NCBI GenBank assembly: GCA_033720955.1
Contig: JAWWBN010000063.1
Coordinates: 1-16,722, forward strand
Source: JAWWBN01 sp033720955
GTDB lineage: Bacteria; Acidobacteriota; Thermoanaerobaculia; Multivoradales; JAHEKO01
DNA: 16,722 nucleotides
Direction: 5' to 3'
Both the position numbers and the translations under genes were made by a program. Shown piece by piece: positions 1-7,487 of the stretch. The stretch's first letter is position 1; the number at the start of each line of letters is the position of its first letter. The notes under the pieces were generated by a model. That model searched no databases, was not told where the DNA came from, and saw only the letters and a program-made list of their open reading frames with translations.

Positions 1-325
1 CCTGCTGGCGCTGCGCGAGGCGGTGGCCAACGGCGTGCTGCACGGCAACCGGCTGACACCCGAGAAGCGGGTGCGGGTCGAGCTCGCCGTCACCGGCGGC
101 GAGGCGGTCTTCGAGGTCCGCGACCAGGGCGACGGCTTCGACCCGAGCGCCGTGCCCGACCCGCGGGCGCCCGAGAACCTTCTCAAGACCAACGGCCGGG
201 GCATCTTCCTGATGCGGCGGATGGTGGACCACGTGGCGTTCGAGTTCAACGGCACCGGCACCCGGGTGATCCTGCGCAAGAGGGTCCCGGCCGCCGCCGG
301 CGCCGTCGCGGCGGAGGCCGAGTGA
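1..325 (+). CDS. Anti-sigma regulatory ATPase (RsbW/SpoIIAB-like HATPase_c), 5' end cut off by window
   Basis: Only the C-terminal part is present; the frame is already open at base 2 and reads LLALREAVANGVLHGN, so the start lies before the window and the GTG at 23 is internal. Visible GHKL-ATPase motifs are the N-box (EAVANGVLHGN), the G1-type motif DQGDGFDP and a G2-type GRGIFLMRRMVDHV, followed by the terminal beta strand GTGTRVILRKR. This layout is typical of serine-kinase anti-sigma factors of the RsbW/SpoIIAB family, which bind a sigma factor or phosphorylate an STAS anti-anti-sigma protein in the cytoplasm. It ends in an Ala/Glu-rich tail and its TGA overlaps the GTG start of the next gene (GTGA), so it is probably translated together with the exported VWFA/TPR proteins downstream. 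The partner sigma or STAS protein is not in the window. The family call is strong; which sigma factor it controls is unknown. Confidence 0.85.
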   Translation, partial: LLALREAVANGVLHGNRLTPEKRVRVELAVTGGEAVFEVRDQGDGFDPSAVPDPRAPENLLKTNGRGIFLMRRMVDHVAFEFNGTGTRVILRKRVPAAAGAVAAEAE

Positions 326-2106
326 GACCCCCCACCCCCTTCCCGGGTGGTGGCTTCGTCGTCCTCTCGTTGCTCCTGATCTGCCTCGTCCCGCGACCCG
401 CCGCGGCCCAGCCGCCGGCGGTGAGCGAGCACGTCGAGGTGCGCGCGGTGACGATCCCGCTGACGGTGACCGACGCCGAGGGCCGGCCGATAGCCGGACT
501 CGAGCGCGACCAGATCGAGCTTCTGCGGGACGGCGAGCCGGTGGAGGTCGTCGCCCTCTCCCCCGTCGCGCAGCCCGCCCCGGACCCGGCGGGCACCTCG
601 AGCCGCGTCTTCGTGCTGTATCTGGACACCGCCTTCCTGGACGCCGCCGAGGCGACCGCCCTCCTGCCGCCGCTCTCCCGGTTCCTCGAGGAGGAGCTGC
701 CTCCGGCGACGAGGCTCTACGGCCTGGTCGCCGACCGGGCGTCGGTGCGGCCGCTCCACCCGCCCACCGCGGCTCGCGCCGAGGCCGTCGCCGCGCTGGC
801 CGAGGTGACCGCCACGCCGGTCCCCGCTCTCCTCGCCGAGGCGCGCGAGATCGAGCGCGACATCGAGCGCGCCCTGGGGGGCCGCGGGCGCCGCGTGATG
901 ACGGTGCGCGACGCGATTCCCGACCAGCTCCTCGAGCGGATCTCAGCGCTGGCCCAGGAGGTGGCGGCGGAGGTCGAGGCCGGCGGCCGCCGGCTGCAGT
1001 GGGCCCTCCAGACCGTGGCGGGGCTGCCCGGCTCGGTGGACCTGCTCTACGTGGGCGGCGAGCCCCCCGTGGACCTGGGCGCGACCCTCCACCGCCGTTG
1101 GCTGGTGGCGCTCGGGCCCGACTCCTACTACGTCGCCGCCGGCTCGGCCGACGGCGACGGGGCGGGTCTGGGCACCGGACGCGGCGAGGAGGGCTTCTCC
1201 ACCGGGGCGACCTCATTCTCCGCCCTGGCCGCGCCGGGGCGGGCGCTGGACACCGCGGCGGTGCTCGAGCCCCTGGTGACCCGGGCGCTGCTCGACGGCG
1301 TGCGGGTCCACACTCTGACCGTGGCGTCGGCGGGCGCGGGAGGAGGAGGCGTCCGCTCGGCCAGCGGCGGGGCGGTCGGTCCGGCCGGCACGGCCACGGG
1401 CCCCGCCCTGACCGCCGGGTCCGGTGGTGGAGCCGGCGCCGAGCTGCTGCGCTCCCTGGCCCGCTCCACCAGCGGCGCCGCCCTGCACAGCCGCGGCGGA
1501 GTCGCGGAGGGGCTGACGTCGCTGGCGACGAGGCTGTCGGGGGGCTACCGTCTGACCTTCCTCGACGCCAGCGCCGAGCCGGGCACCCGGCACCGGCTGC
1601 AGGCGCGGCTCCCCGGCGCCGGCTCCCACGTACGGCTCGAGCACCCCGAGGGCTACGTCGCCCTGAGCCTCGACCAGATCGCCGCCCGGGCCGCCCTGTC
1701 GGCGCTGCGTCTCGGGCTCGAGGACAATCCTCTCGAAGTGGAGGTCCGGGCCGCCGTCGGCGGTGCGGCGGACCAGCCGGTCCTCGAGCTGGCCATCGAG
1801 GTGCCCCTGGCGCGGCTGGCCCTCGCCACCGAGCGACGCGCCCACACCGGCAGCATCTCGGTCTTCGCCGCCACCGGAGGGTGGGAGTCCTCGAGCGAGG
1901 TGCGGAAGGCGGTGGTGCCGCTGCGGATCGCGCACCAGGATCTGCTGATCGCGCTGGGCCGGCGGGTCGAGTACGGCTTCCCGCTGCCCCGGCCGGCCGG
2001 CGGCGACCGTCTCGCCGTCGCCGTGCGCGACGACCTGGCCCTGGTCACCTCGACGGTCGTGGTGCCGCTGCCGCCGGCCGCGAACGCCCGGAGCGGCGGG
2101 CCGTGA
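322..2106 (+). CDS. Exported VWFA-related protein (Acidobacterial type) with degenerate metal site
   Basis: 594 aa from a GTG that overlaps the previous stop by 4 bases. Residues 1-30 form a signal peptide (hydrophobic VVLSLLLICLV, then RPAAAQ), so the protein is exported. Residues ~38-75 match the entry segment typical of Acidobacterial VWFA-related proteins (VTIPLTVTDAEGRPIAGL, then a QIELLRDGEPVEV strand). The first VWA strand is VFVLYLDTAFLD (around residue 98) instead of the usual DxSxS, so the MIDAS metal site looks degenerate. Later hallmarks are LPGSVDLLYVGGEP (~235) and the end pattern GGYRLTFLDAS...HRLQARLPG...HPEGYVALS. Between them lies a Gly/Ala/Ser-rich low-complexity linker (residues ~335-375). 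A further beta-rich C-terminal region of about 150 residues follows the VWA core. The family is usually of unknown function and thought to bind proteins outside the cytoplasm. The stop overlaps the next GTG start. Confidence 0.85.
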   Translation: MRPPTPFPGGGFVVLSLLLICLVPRPAAAQPPAVSEHVEVRAVTIPLTVTDAEGRPIAGLERDQIELLRDGEPVEVVALSPVAQPAPDPAGTSSRVFVLYLDTAFLDAAEATALLPPLSRFLEEELPPATRLYGLVADRASVRPLHPPTAARAEAVAALAEVTATPVPALLAEAREIERDIERALGGRGRRVMTVRDAIPDQLLERISALAQEVAAEVEAGGRRLQWALQTVAGLPGSVDLLYVGGEPPVDLGATLHRRWLVALGPDSYYVAAGSADGDGAGLGTGRGEEGFSTGATSFSALAAPGRALDTAAVLEPLVTRALLDGVRVHTLTVASAGAGGGGVRSASGGAVGPAGTATGPALTAGSGGGAGAELLRSLARSTSGAALHSRGGVAEGLTSLATRLSGGYRLTFLDASAEPGTRHRLQARLPGAGSHVRLEHPEGYVALSLDQIAARAALSALRLGLEDNPLEVEVRAAVGGAADQPVLELAIEVPLARLALATERRAHTGSISVFAATGGWESSSEVRKAVVPLRIAHQDLLIALGRRVEYGFPLPRPAGGDRLAVAVRDDLALVTSTVVVPLPPAANARSGGP

Positions 2107-4100
2107 CGACCCGAGCTCGGCTCCGGGCCGCGACCGTGGCCACCCTCCTCCTGGCCGGGGCGGCCCTCCGGGCCGAGACGTCCCCGGTGATCCGCTCGGA
2201 GGGCGAAGCCACGCTGCGCGCCCTCGAGGCGGCCCTCCTCCTCTCCGGTCAGGAGGGCGGCGTCATCCGCACCGCCGTCGTCACCGTCGCGGCGCCCCTG
2301 GACGACGGCCAGACCGGCGTCCATCTGCTGCTGGAGCTGGAGGGCGCTCCGCTGCGGCCCGAGGCCGAGTCCGAGGGTCGGCTGGACCTCTTCGTCTACG
2401 CGCTCGAGCCGGCCAGCGGCGAGGTCGTGGCCTCCACCAGCCGCCGGCTGCGGCTCCTGCCCGTCCACGGCCCCCTCCTGGAAGGCGGCGGGGTGAAGGC
2501 CGCGATCGAGCTGCCGCTGCCCCCCGGCGACTTCGACCTGCGGATCCTCGCCCGCACCGGGGCCGGCGAGTTCGGAATTCGCAGCGCCCCCGTCACCGTC
2601 CCCGGAGAGGGAGGCGGTCCTGCCCTGGTGGCGCCCCCTCTCTGGAGCCAGACCCGGGGCGGTTGGCTGCTGGCGGTGGGCGGCCGGCCGCCGCGGCCGC
2701 ACCCCTTCGTGGCCGCCGAGGCGCCGCTGCCCGCGGCGCTGCCGGTGGTGGGCGCCGGAGCCACCCTCGAGGGCGCCCTCCTAGGCCGGGAGCTGCCACA
2801 GGGGGAGCCCGACCTGGTCGCCCAGCTCCGCCACAACGCGACCGGCCTCCTCGCCGAGGTCCGCGCCACGCCCCTCGGCCGCGAGCGCGCCGGGGCCGGC
2901 GGTGTCGAGGCGCTGCCCTTCCGCCTGCGCGTCGCCGGCCTGGGCCCCGGGCTCTACACCGTTCGGCTGGTGGCGCAGATCGGCGACACCCGTCTGACCT
3001 CTCCGTCGGCGGTCCTGGCCCTGTCGGCCGCGGCGGACGAGAGCCGCCCCTGGCCGGCGGTCGACCTGGACGCGGACGCCAGCGGAGGGCTGCAGAGCGC
3101 CGAGGCCCCTCCACCCGAGAGCCTCCCGCCCGGGGGTCTCGAAGCCGGCGAGGCGCTGGACGGGGTGGTCGGGCTCCTGGCGACCGGGGACCGGGACGCC
3201 GCCCGGCGCCGCCTGGCCGAGCTCCACGGCCAGGCCGGAACGGCGGGAGTCTCCCTGACCCGCCTGCGCGACGCCGAGTGGCAGCGGATCGAGAGCGCCG
3301 GGCGCTCCGGCTGGGAGCGTCTCGCGTCCCTGCTCTCGCTGTACGCCGAGCTGGCCGGCGAGTACCGCGCCCGGCGCCGCATCGGCCTGGCCGAGCACGC
3401 CGAGCTGCTCACCACCCGCTTCGCCCACGCCTACTCCCGCCAGCTCCAGACCGACGAGGCCCGCTGGACCGCCGCGGCGATGCTCGAGAGCGTGGCCGCA
3501 GCGGCCATGATGGGCGGGGTTCCCGGCCGCGCCGCCGCCGCCTATCGCGACGCCCTCGACATCCAGGCCGCGCGGCCGGTCGCTCTCCTGGGTCTGGGCG
3601 CCGTTCTCGAGAAGATGGGCCGGCCCGCCGAGGCGGCCGGCCCCCTGGAGCGGCTGCTCGAGATCGAGCCGGGCCATCCGGAGGCCCGCCTACGCCTGGC
3701 GGTGAACCTGGCGCGCACGGGCGACGCCGGGCGCGCGGAGCGGATGCTCGACGCCCTCCTGGAGGAGCCGGCCGTGCCGGAGTGGATCGCGCGGCTGGCG
3801 GCGCAGGAGCTGGCTCGGCAGGCGCTCGCCGCGCGGCGTCCGGAGAGGGCCGAGGAGCGGTTGCGGGAGGCGCGGGAGCGATGGCCCGAGGATCCCTCCC
3901 TGGCCATCCTCCTCGCCTGGACCCTCGACGCTCGCGGGCGCCGGGCCGAGGCCGACCCCCTGCTGCAGGCGGTGGACCGGCGACCCCCCGGCGACACGCC
4001 CCTCCCCCGCTACCGCTACAACGCGTGGCCGCTCGAGGCCGTGGCGGTCGACGCCACGGCCGCCCTCCCGGACGCGGGCCCCCCGCCCGGCGGGAGATGA
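2103..4100 (+). CDS. Exported TPR-repeat protein of the VWFA operon
   Basis: The open frame extends back to 999, but the GTG at 2103, overlapping the previous TGA by 4 bases, is the natural start and gives 665 aa with a clear signal peptide (MTTRARLRAATVATLLLAG...LRA, cleavage near residue 24). Residues ~30-330 are beta-rich and contain patterns such as LDLFVYALEPASGEVV and LGPGLYTVRLVAQIG, suggesting immunoglobulin-like or carrier folds, but I recognise no named family there. Residues ~345-450 are helical. Residues ~455-620 carry TPR-like helix pairs (for example RAAAAYRDALDIQ, ALLGLGAVLEKMGRPAEAAGPLERLLEIEPGHPEARLRLA, shown in parts: ALLGLGAVLEKMGR and LERLLEIEPGHPEARL), probably a protein-protein interaction surface. 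Its position between two VWA proteins suggests a periplasmic or surface complex with them. Export and TPRs are well supported; the function is unknown. Confidence 0.8.
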   Translation: MTTRARLRAATVATLLLAGAALRAETSPVIRSEGEATLRALEAALLLSGQEGGVIRTAVVTVAAPLDDGQTGVHLLLELEGAPLRPEAESEGRLDLFVYALEPASGEVVASTSRRLRLLPVHGPLLEGGGVKAAIELPLPPGDFDLRILARTGAGEFGIRSAPVTVPGEGGGPALVAPPLWSQTRGGWLLAVGGRPPRPHPFVAAEAPLPAALPVVGAGATLEGALLGRELPQGEPDLVAQLRHNATGLLAEVRATPLGRERAGAGGVEALPFRLRVAGLGPGLYTVRLVAQIGDTRLTSPSAVLALSAAADESRPWPAVDLDADASGGLQSAEAPPPESLPPGGLEAGEALDGVVGLLATGDRDAARRRLAELHGQAGTAGVSLTRLRDAEWQRIESAGRSGWERLASLLSLYAELAGEYRARRRIGLAEHAELLTTRFAHAYSRQLQTDEARWTAAAMLESVAAAAMMGGVPGRAAAAYRDALDIQAARPVALLGLGAVLEKMGRPAEAAGPLERLLEIEPGHPEARLRLAVNLARTGDAGRAERMLDALLEEPAVPEWIARLAAQELARQALAARRPERAEERLREARERWPEDPSLAILLAWTLDARGRRAEADPLLQAVDRRPPGDTPLPRYRYNAWPLEAVAVDATAALPDAGPPPGGR

Positions 4101-5254
4101 TCCGCACCGCGGCGCTGGCGCTCTGGCTGCTCCTGCCGGCGGCGGCCCAGGCGCTCGACATCGCGATCCTGAGCCCGCGTGCCACCCTGCCGGTCTTCGG
4201 CGAGGTGCTGTTCGAAGCGGAGGTCTATCCCGCGGAGGAGATCGCCCGGGTCGATCTGCGGGTGGACGGCCGCTCCGTGGCCACCTTCACCGGCCCTCCC
4301 TTCCGGGCCCTGGTGGACGTCGGCCAGGAGAACCGCGGACACCGGTTCGAGGTGGTCGTGGAGGGCCCCGGCGGGCAGGTCGGCCACGCCGCGGTCGAGA
4401 CCCCGCCGGTGCCCGTCAACCTGGAGGTCTCGGTCGAGCTGCGGCAGCTCTACGTGACCGTGACCCGCGACGGGCGGCGGGTGCTGGACCTCGATCGCGA
4501 CGACTTCACCGTGCTGGACGAGGGCGACCGTCAGCGGCTGGTGACCTTCGAGCGCGGCGACGTGCCCTTCACCGCCGTGCTGCTGGTCGACGCGAGCGAG
4601 AGCATGCGGGGCGAGCGGCTGCGCACCGCCGTCGCCGGAGCGCGGGCCTTCGCCTCCGCCATGGAGCCGCTGGACCAGGCGAAGGTCGTCCTCTTCTCCG
4701 ACCGCATTCTCCACACCACCCCCTTCAGCAGCTTCGCCGAGGTGCTCACCGCCGGCCTCTCGGGGGTCGGCGGGCGGGGGGGCACGGCGCTCAACGACCA
4801 TCTCTACCTGGCGCTGCGGCTGCTGGAGAAGCGGCAGGGGCGACGGCTGGTGATCCTGCTCTCGGACGGCGTGGACATCGAGAGCATCCTGGAGATGCGC
4901 CAGGTGCTCGACACGGTACGCCGCAGCCGCTCGCTGGTGTACTGGATCCGGCTCGGGGCGCCCGACCCGAGGATCGACCGCCACTCGGCCTGGCGCGACG
5001 CCGGCGGGCACCGCCGGGAGCTCGAGCAGCTCGAGCAGGCGGTCCGCCTGAGCGGCGGCCGCGTCGTCACCCTCTCGTCCATCGACCAGACCCGGGAGGC
5101 CTTCGCCGAGATCCTCTCGGAGATCCGCGAGCAGTACGTCCTCGGCTACTACCCCTCCGGTCCCACCGGAACGGGCGGCTGGCGCTCGGTGGCGGTGACG
5201 GTGGCTGGCCGCGGCCTCTCGGTTCGCGCCCGCAAAGGCTACATGGACGACTGA
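4097..5254 (+). CDS. Exported VWA-domain protein with intact MIDAS
   Basis: 385 aa from the ATG at 4097, which overlaps the previous stop as ATGA; the open frame extends upstream but only as an out-of-frame shadow of the TPR gene. The N-terminus MIRTAALALWLLLPAAAQA is a signal peptide. Residues ~20-100 form an Ig-like domain (DLRVDGRSVATFTGPPFRA), then the VWFA-related strand LRQLYVTVTRDGRRVLDL and DDFTVLDEGDRQRL. The VWA core begins at AVLLVDASESM with a complete MIDAS: D165-x-S167-x-S169, T230 in GGTALND and D257 in LLSDGVD, so it should bind a divalent metal and a ligand. It ends with REQYVLGYYPSG and ARKGYMDD, typical of this family. It is the last gene of the overlapping chain. In contrast to the first VWFA protein of the operon, the metal site is intact. 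Ligand and cellular role are unknown. Confidence 0.88.
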   Translation: MIRTAALALWLLLPAAAQALDIAILSPRATLPVFGEVLFEAEVYPAEEIARVDLRVDGRSVATFTGPPFRALVDVGQENRGHRFEVVVEGPGGQVGHAAVETPPVPVNLEVSVELRQLYVTVTRDGRRVLDLDRDDFTVLDEGDRQRLVTFERGDVPFTAVLLVDASESMRGERLRTAVAGARAFASAMEPLDQAKVVLFSDRILHTTPFSSFAEVLTAGLSGVGGRGGTALNDHLYLALRLLEKRQGRRLVILLSDGVDIESILEMRQVLDTVRRSRSLVYWIRLGAPDPRIDRHSAWRDAGGHRRELEQLEQAVRLSGGRVVTLSSIDQTREAFAEILSEIREQYVLGYYPSGPTGTGGWRSVAVTVAGRGLSVRARKGYMDD

Positions 5255-5275
5255 CCGGTCGCCCCGCCTTACGCT

Positions 5276-5287
5276 TTGCGATACGAT
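5276..5287 (+). promoter_or_regulatory. Candidate extended -10 promoter element for the 5320/panE unit
   Basis: TTGCGATACGAT lies in the 65-base gap between the VWA operon and the gene at 5320. It has a TANNNT -10-like hexamer (TACGAT) preceded by TG three bases upstream, and it matches the pattern YTGYRNTASNNT found before three other transcription units here. The predicted start point near 5294 would leave a leader of about 26 bases. No convincing -35 hexamer is seen. Confidence 0.35.
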
Positions 5288-5319
5288 CGGAAGCCCGGCT
5301 CCCTCGAAAGCCGCGACCG

Positions 5320-6450
5320 ATGCAGATGGAACGCGAATTCCCTGGTCCGCGGCCGGTCTCCGGCCCCTTCTCCGATCACCGGGCCGGCGCCCGGGTGATC
5401 CACCTGGCCGACGCCCGGACCAAGCTTCCGGAGGGGGTCACGCCGGCCGAGTGGGCGCTGGAGCGCGCCCGGACCCAGAATCCGCGGATCCGCACCTTCC
5501 TGGTGTGCATCCGCCTGCTCGAGGGCGCCCACGACAGCAACTACGCCATTCTGCACTGCTCCCCGCAGCGGCTGCAGGAGATCTGGGTGCAGGTGGGCAG
5601 GGTGGCCCAGCTCATCCGCGGCGACCTGGCCGCCTCCCTCGAGCCGCCGTCGCGCATACCGGCGCTCGAGATGGCCCGTCGCCGAGCGCAGCTCGCCGCC
5701 CGCGCCCTCACCAACACCACCCTGGCCGAGCTGTCGGGCTTCCCCGAGACGCTGGCGGCCGAGCAGATGCTGGACGCCCGCAAGGTGCTCTGCGTCTCGA
5801 TCGGCAAGATCCACGCCTTCCTCCAGGACACCTTCTGCCAGGTGATGGCGGCCGACCCGCGCAGCCACCACGGCCCGGACTACTTTCTCTCGCGGCGCTT
5901 CCCGCGCGACATCGAGGACGCGGAGTGGCTCCACACCTCGGTGGAGCGGCTGTCGGAGTACCTCGACGAGCTGGGAAGCGCGCGCTATCCGCACCTGGAA
6001 CGGTTGCGCACCATGCTGCAGCGCGAGCAGACCATCCCCAACGGGCCTCTCTGGGACGAGGTGCGGGAGCTGCTCGAGATCCTCGAGCGGGAGCTCACGC
6101 CGCAGCTCAAGGAGGCGCTGGCACAACGGGGCATCCGCTTCGACGAGATGGAGGCCCTCGACCGCTACGCCTTCGAGATCCCGGCCGCCTGCCGGCTGCT
6201 CAAGGAGCTCGACCGGGCCGCCCGCCAGGTGACGGACGAGATCCTCACCCGCGCCCGCCGAGATCCCGGCCGCTGGCCGGACCGGGTCGAGGAGCTCGTC
6301 GCCGCGCACGCCATCTTCGCCAGCCGCATCGCCATCCTGCTGCGCGACCTGGACCGCAGCTTCCGGGATCTCCTGGCCTTCGTGCCGCTCTGGCTGGAGA
6401 GCATCGGCCTGCGCCGGGCACTGCTCCTGACCCGCCATCTCGAAGAGTAG
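5320..6450 (+). CDS. Unrecognised all-helical soluble protein, 376 aa
   Basis: I do not recognise this family. The ATG at 5320 is used (a second ATG at 5326 is equally possible; neither has a good Shine-Dalgarno sequence). There is no signal peptide or membrane segment, so it should be cytoplasmic. After a short proline-rich start, nearly the whole chain is predicted helix rich in Leu, Arg and Glu, with an early segment RTFLVCIRLLEGAHDSNYAI and a central one ARKVLCVSIGKIHAFLQDTF, followed by amphipathic helices such as ELLEILERELTPQLKEAL. Conspicuous polar residues include SHHGPDYF near residue 187 and three cysteines within residues ~65-170, but no known catalytic motif is apparent. It ends 7 bases before panE, so the two are probably cotranscribed. 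Codon use matches the neighbours and the frame is open without interruption, so it is very probably a real gene. Confidence 0.8.
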   Translation: MQMEREFPGPRPVSGPFSDHRAGARVIHLADARTKLPEGVTPAEWALERARTQNPRIRTFLVCIRLLEGAHDSNYAILHCSPQRLQEIWVQVGRVAQLIRGDLAASLEPPSRIPALEMARRRAQLAARALTNTTLAELSGFPETLAAEQMLDARKVLCVSIGKIHAFLQDTFCQVMAADPRSHHGPDYFLSRRFPRDIEDAEWLHTSVERLSEYLDELGSARYPHLERLRTMLQREQTIPNGPLWDEVRELLEILERELTPQLKEALAQRGIRFDEMEALDRYAFEIPAACRLLKELDRAARQVTDEILTRARRDPGRWPDRVEELVAAHAIFASRIAILLRDLDRSFRDLLAFVPLWLESIGLRRALLLTRHLEE

Positions 6451-6457
6451 GTCCGGC

Positions 6458-7414
6458 ATGCGCATCGCCGTCGTGGGCGCCGGCGCCGTGGGCGGCTACT
6501 TCGGCGGCCGGCTGGCCGAGGCCGGCGAGGAGGTGGTCTTCCTCGCCCGCGGCGCGACCCTCGCAGCGCTCCGGGAGAGCGGGCTGATCCTGGAGGACGC
6601 GGCAGGCAGCCGCACCCTCCACCCGGTGGCCGCGACCGCCGATCCCGCCTCCGTGGGCCCCGTCGAGGCGGTCGTCTTCGCGACCAAGGCGTGGCAGGTC
6701 GAGGAGGCGGCGCGGGCCGCTCTGCCCCTCTTCGGCGCCGACACCTTCGCCGTACCCCTGCTCAACGGCATCGAGGTGCCCGACCGGATCGCGGCCGTGG
6801 TGGGACGCGAGCGCACCCTGGGCGGTCTCTGCCGGATCGTCGCCGAGGCGGTGGCCCCGGGTCGCATCCGCCATCACGCCTTCGAGCCCACGGTGACCTT
6901 CGGCGAGCTCGACGATCGCCCCAGCGAGCGCTCGCAACGGCTCCGCCGGGTGTTCTCGGCCGCCGGCGTGAAGGCGCAGATCCCCGAGTCGATCCACGCC
7001 GCGATCTGGGGCAAGGCCCTCTTCATCGTCCCGACCAGCGCCGTGGGGGCGATCGCCCGCGCGACGGTGGGCGAGATGCGGGCGCAGCCCGAGACCCGCC
7101 GGCTGATCGAGGAGGCCACCGCCGAGATCGACGTGCTGGCCCGGGCGCGCGGGGTGCCGCTCACCGACGACGCCGTGGAGCGGACGATGGCGTTCCTCGA
7201 CTCCCTCGATCCCTCGGCCACCTCTTCGATGCAGCGCGACATCGAGGCGGGCCGACCCTCCGAGCTCGACGCCCAGTGCGGCGCGGTGCTGCGTCTGGCG
7301 CGGGAGACCGGAGTCGAGACCCCGGTGGTGCGAATGCTCCACGCCGCCCTGCTGCCCGCCGAGCTCCGGGCGCGGGGCGGGGGGAGGAGCGGGCCACCGC
7401 GCGCGGCCGGTTGA
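6458..7414 (+). CDS. panE: 2-dehydropantoate 2-reductase (ketopantoate reductase)
   Basis: 318 aa. It reduces 2-dehydropantoate to pantoate with NADPH, a step of pantothenate and coenzyme A synthesis in the cytoplasm. The N-terminus has the Rossmann motif GAGAVGGYFGG (residues 7-17). Family residues are visible in order: K77 in ATKAWQ, N103 in LLNGIE, the HHAFEPTVTFGELD strand, the catalytic-type lysine K186 in AAIWGKAL, and the C-terminal S268/E269 in GRPSELDAQCG, corresponding to the conserved Ser/Glu of the active site. Length is normal for the family; the last ~15 residues are an Arg/Gly/Pro-rich tail. The ATG at 6458 starts 7 bases after the preceding gene's stop, suggesting one transcript; no other pantothenate gene is nearby. 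Some members of this superfamily act on other keto acids, so substrate is inferred from motif agreement. Confidence 0.9.
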   Translation: MRIAVVGAGAVGGYFGGRLAEAGEEVVFLARGATLAALRESGLILEDAAGSRTLHPVAATADPASVGPVEAVVFATKAWQVEEAARAALPLFGADTFAVPLLNGIEVPDRIAAVVGRERTLGGLCRIVAEAVAPGRIRHHAFEPTVTFGELDDRPSERSQRLRRVFSAAGVKAQIPESIHAAIWGKALFIVPTSAVGAIARATVGEMRAQPETRRLIEEATAEIDVLARARGVPLTDDAVERTMAFLDSLDPSATSSMQRDIEAGRPSELDAQCGAVLRLARETGVETPVVRMLHAALLPAELRARGGGRSGPPRAAG

Positions 7415-7451
7415 CACGGCGTCGCTCGCGGGGCTCGAGACGAGGCGGCCA

Positions 7452-7480
7452 CCCGAGTCGATCGCTGGCCCCGACTCGGG
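7452..7480. terminator. Hairpin between convergent genes (possible bidirectional terminator)
   Basis: CCCGAGTCG (7452-7460) and CGACTCGGG (7472-7480) form a perfect 9-base-pair stem with an 11-base loop. It sits in the 73-base gap between the converging panE and arginase genes, so it can fold in both transcripts. Neither side has a run of T residues, so it may act as a weak or Rho-assisted terminator, or as a 3'-end stabiliser. Confidence 0.5.
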
Positions 7481-7487
7481 CCCCGAG

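Noticed and set aside
999..2102. Upstream extension of the TPR gene frame back to base 999
   Set aside because: This part is an Arg/Gly/Pro-rich shadow of the VWFA-related gene; a signal peptide begins right after the overlapping GTG at 2103.
2663..4096. Upstream extension of the VWA gene frame
   Set aside because: It is an Arg/Pro/Gly-rich shadow of the TPR gene; the ATG at 4097 begins a signal peptide.
5253..5260. GACCGGTC palindrome just after the VWA operon
   Set aside because: Too short to be a hairpin terminator, with no T-run; expected by chance in this base composition.
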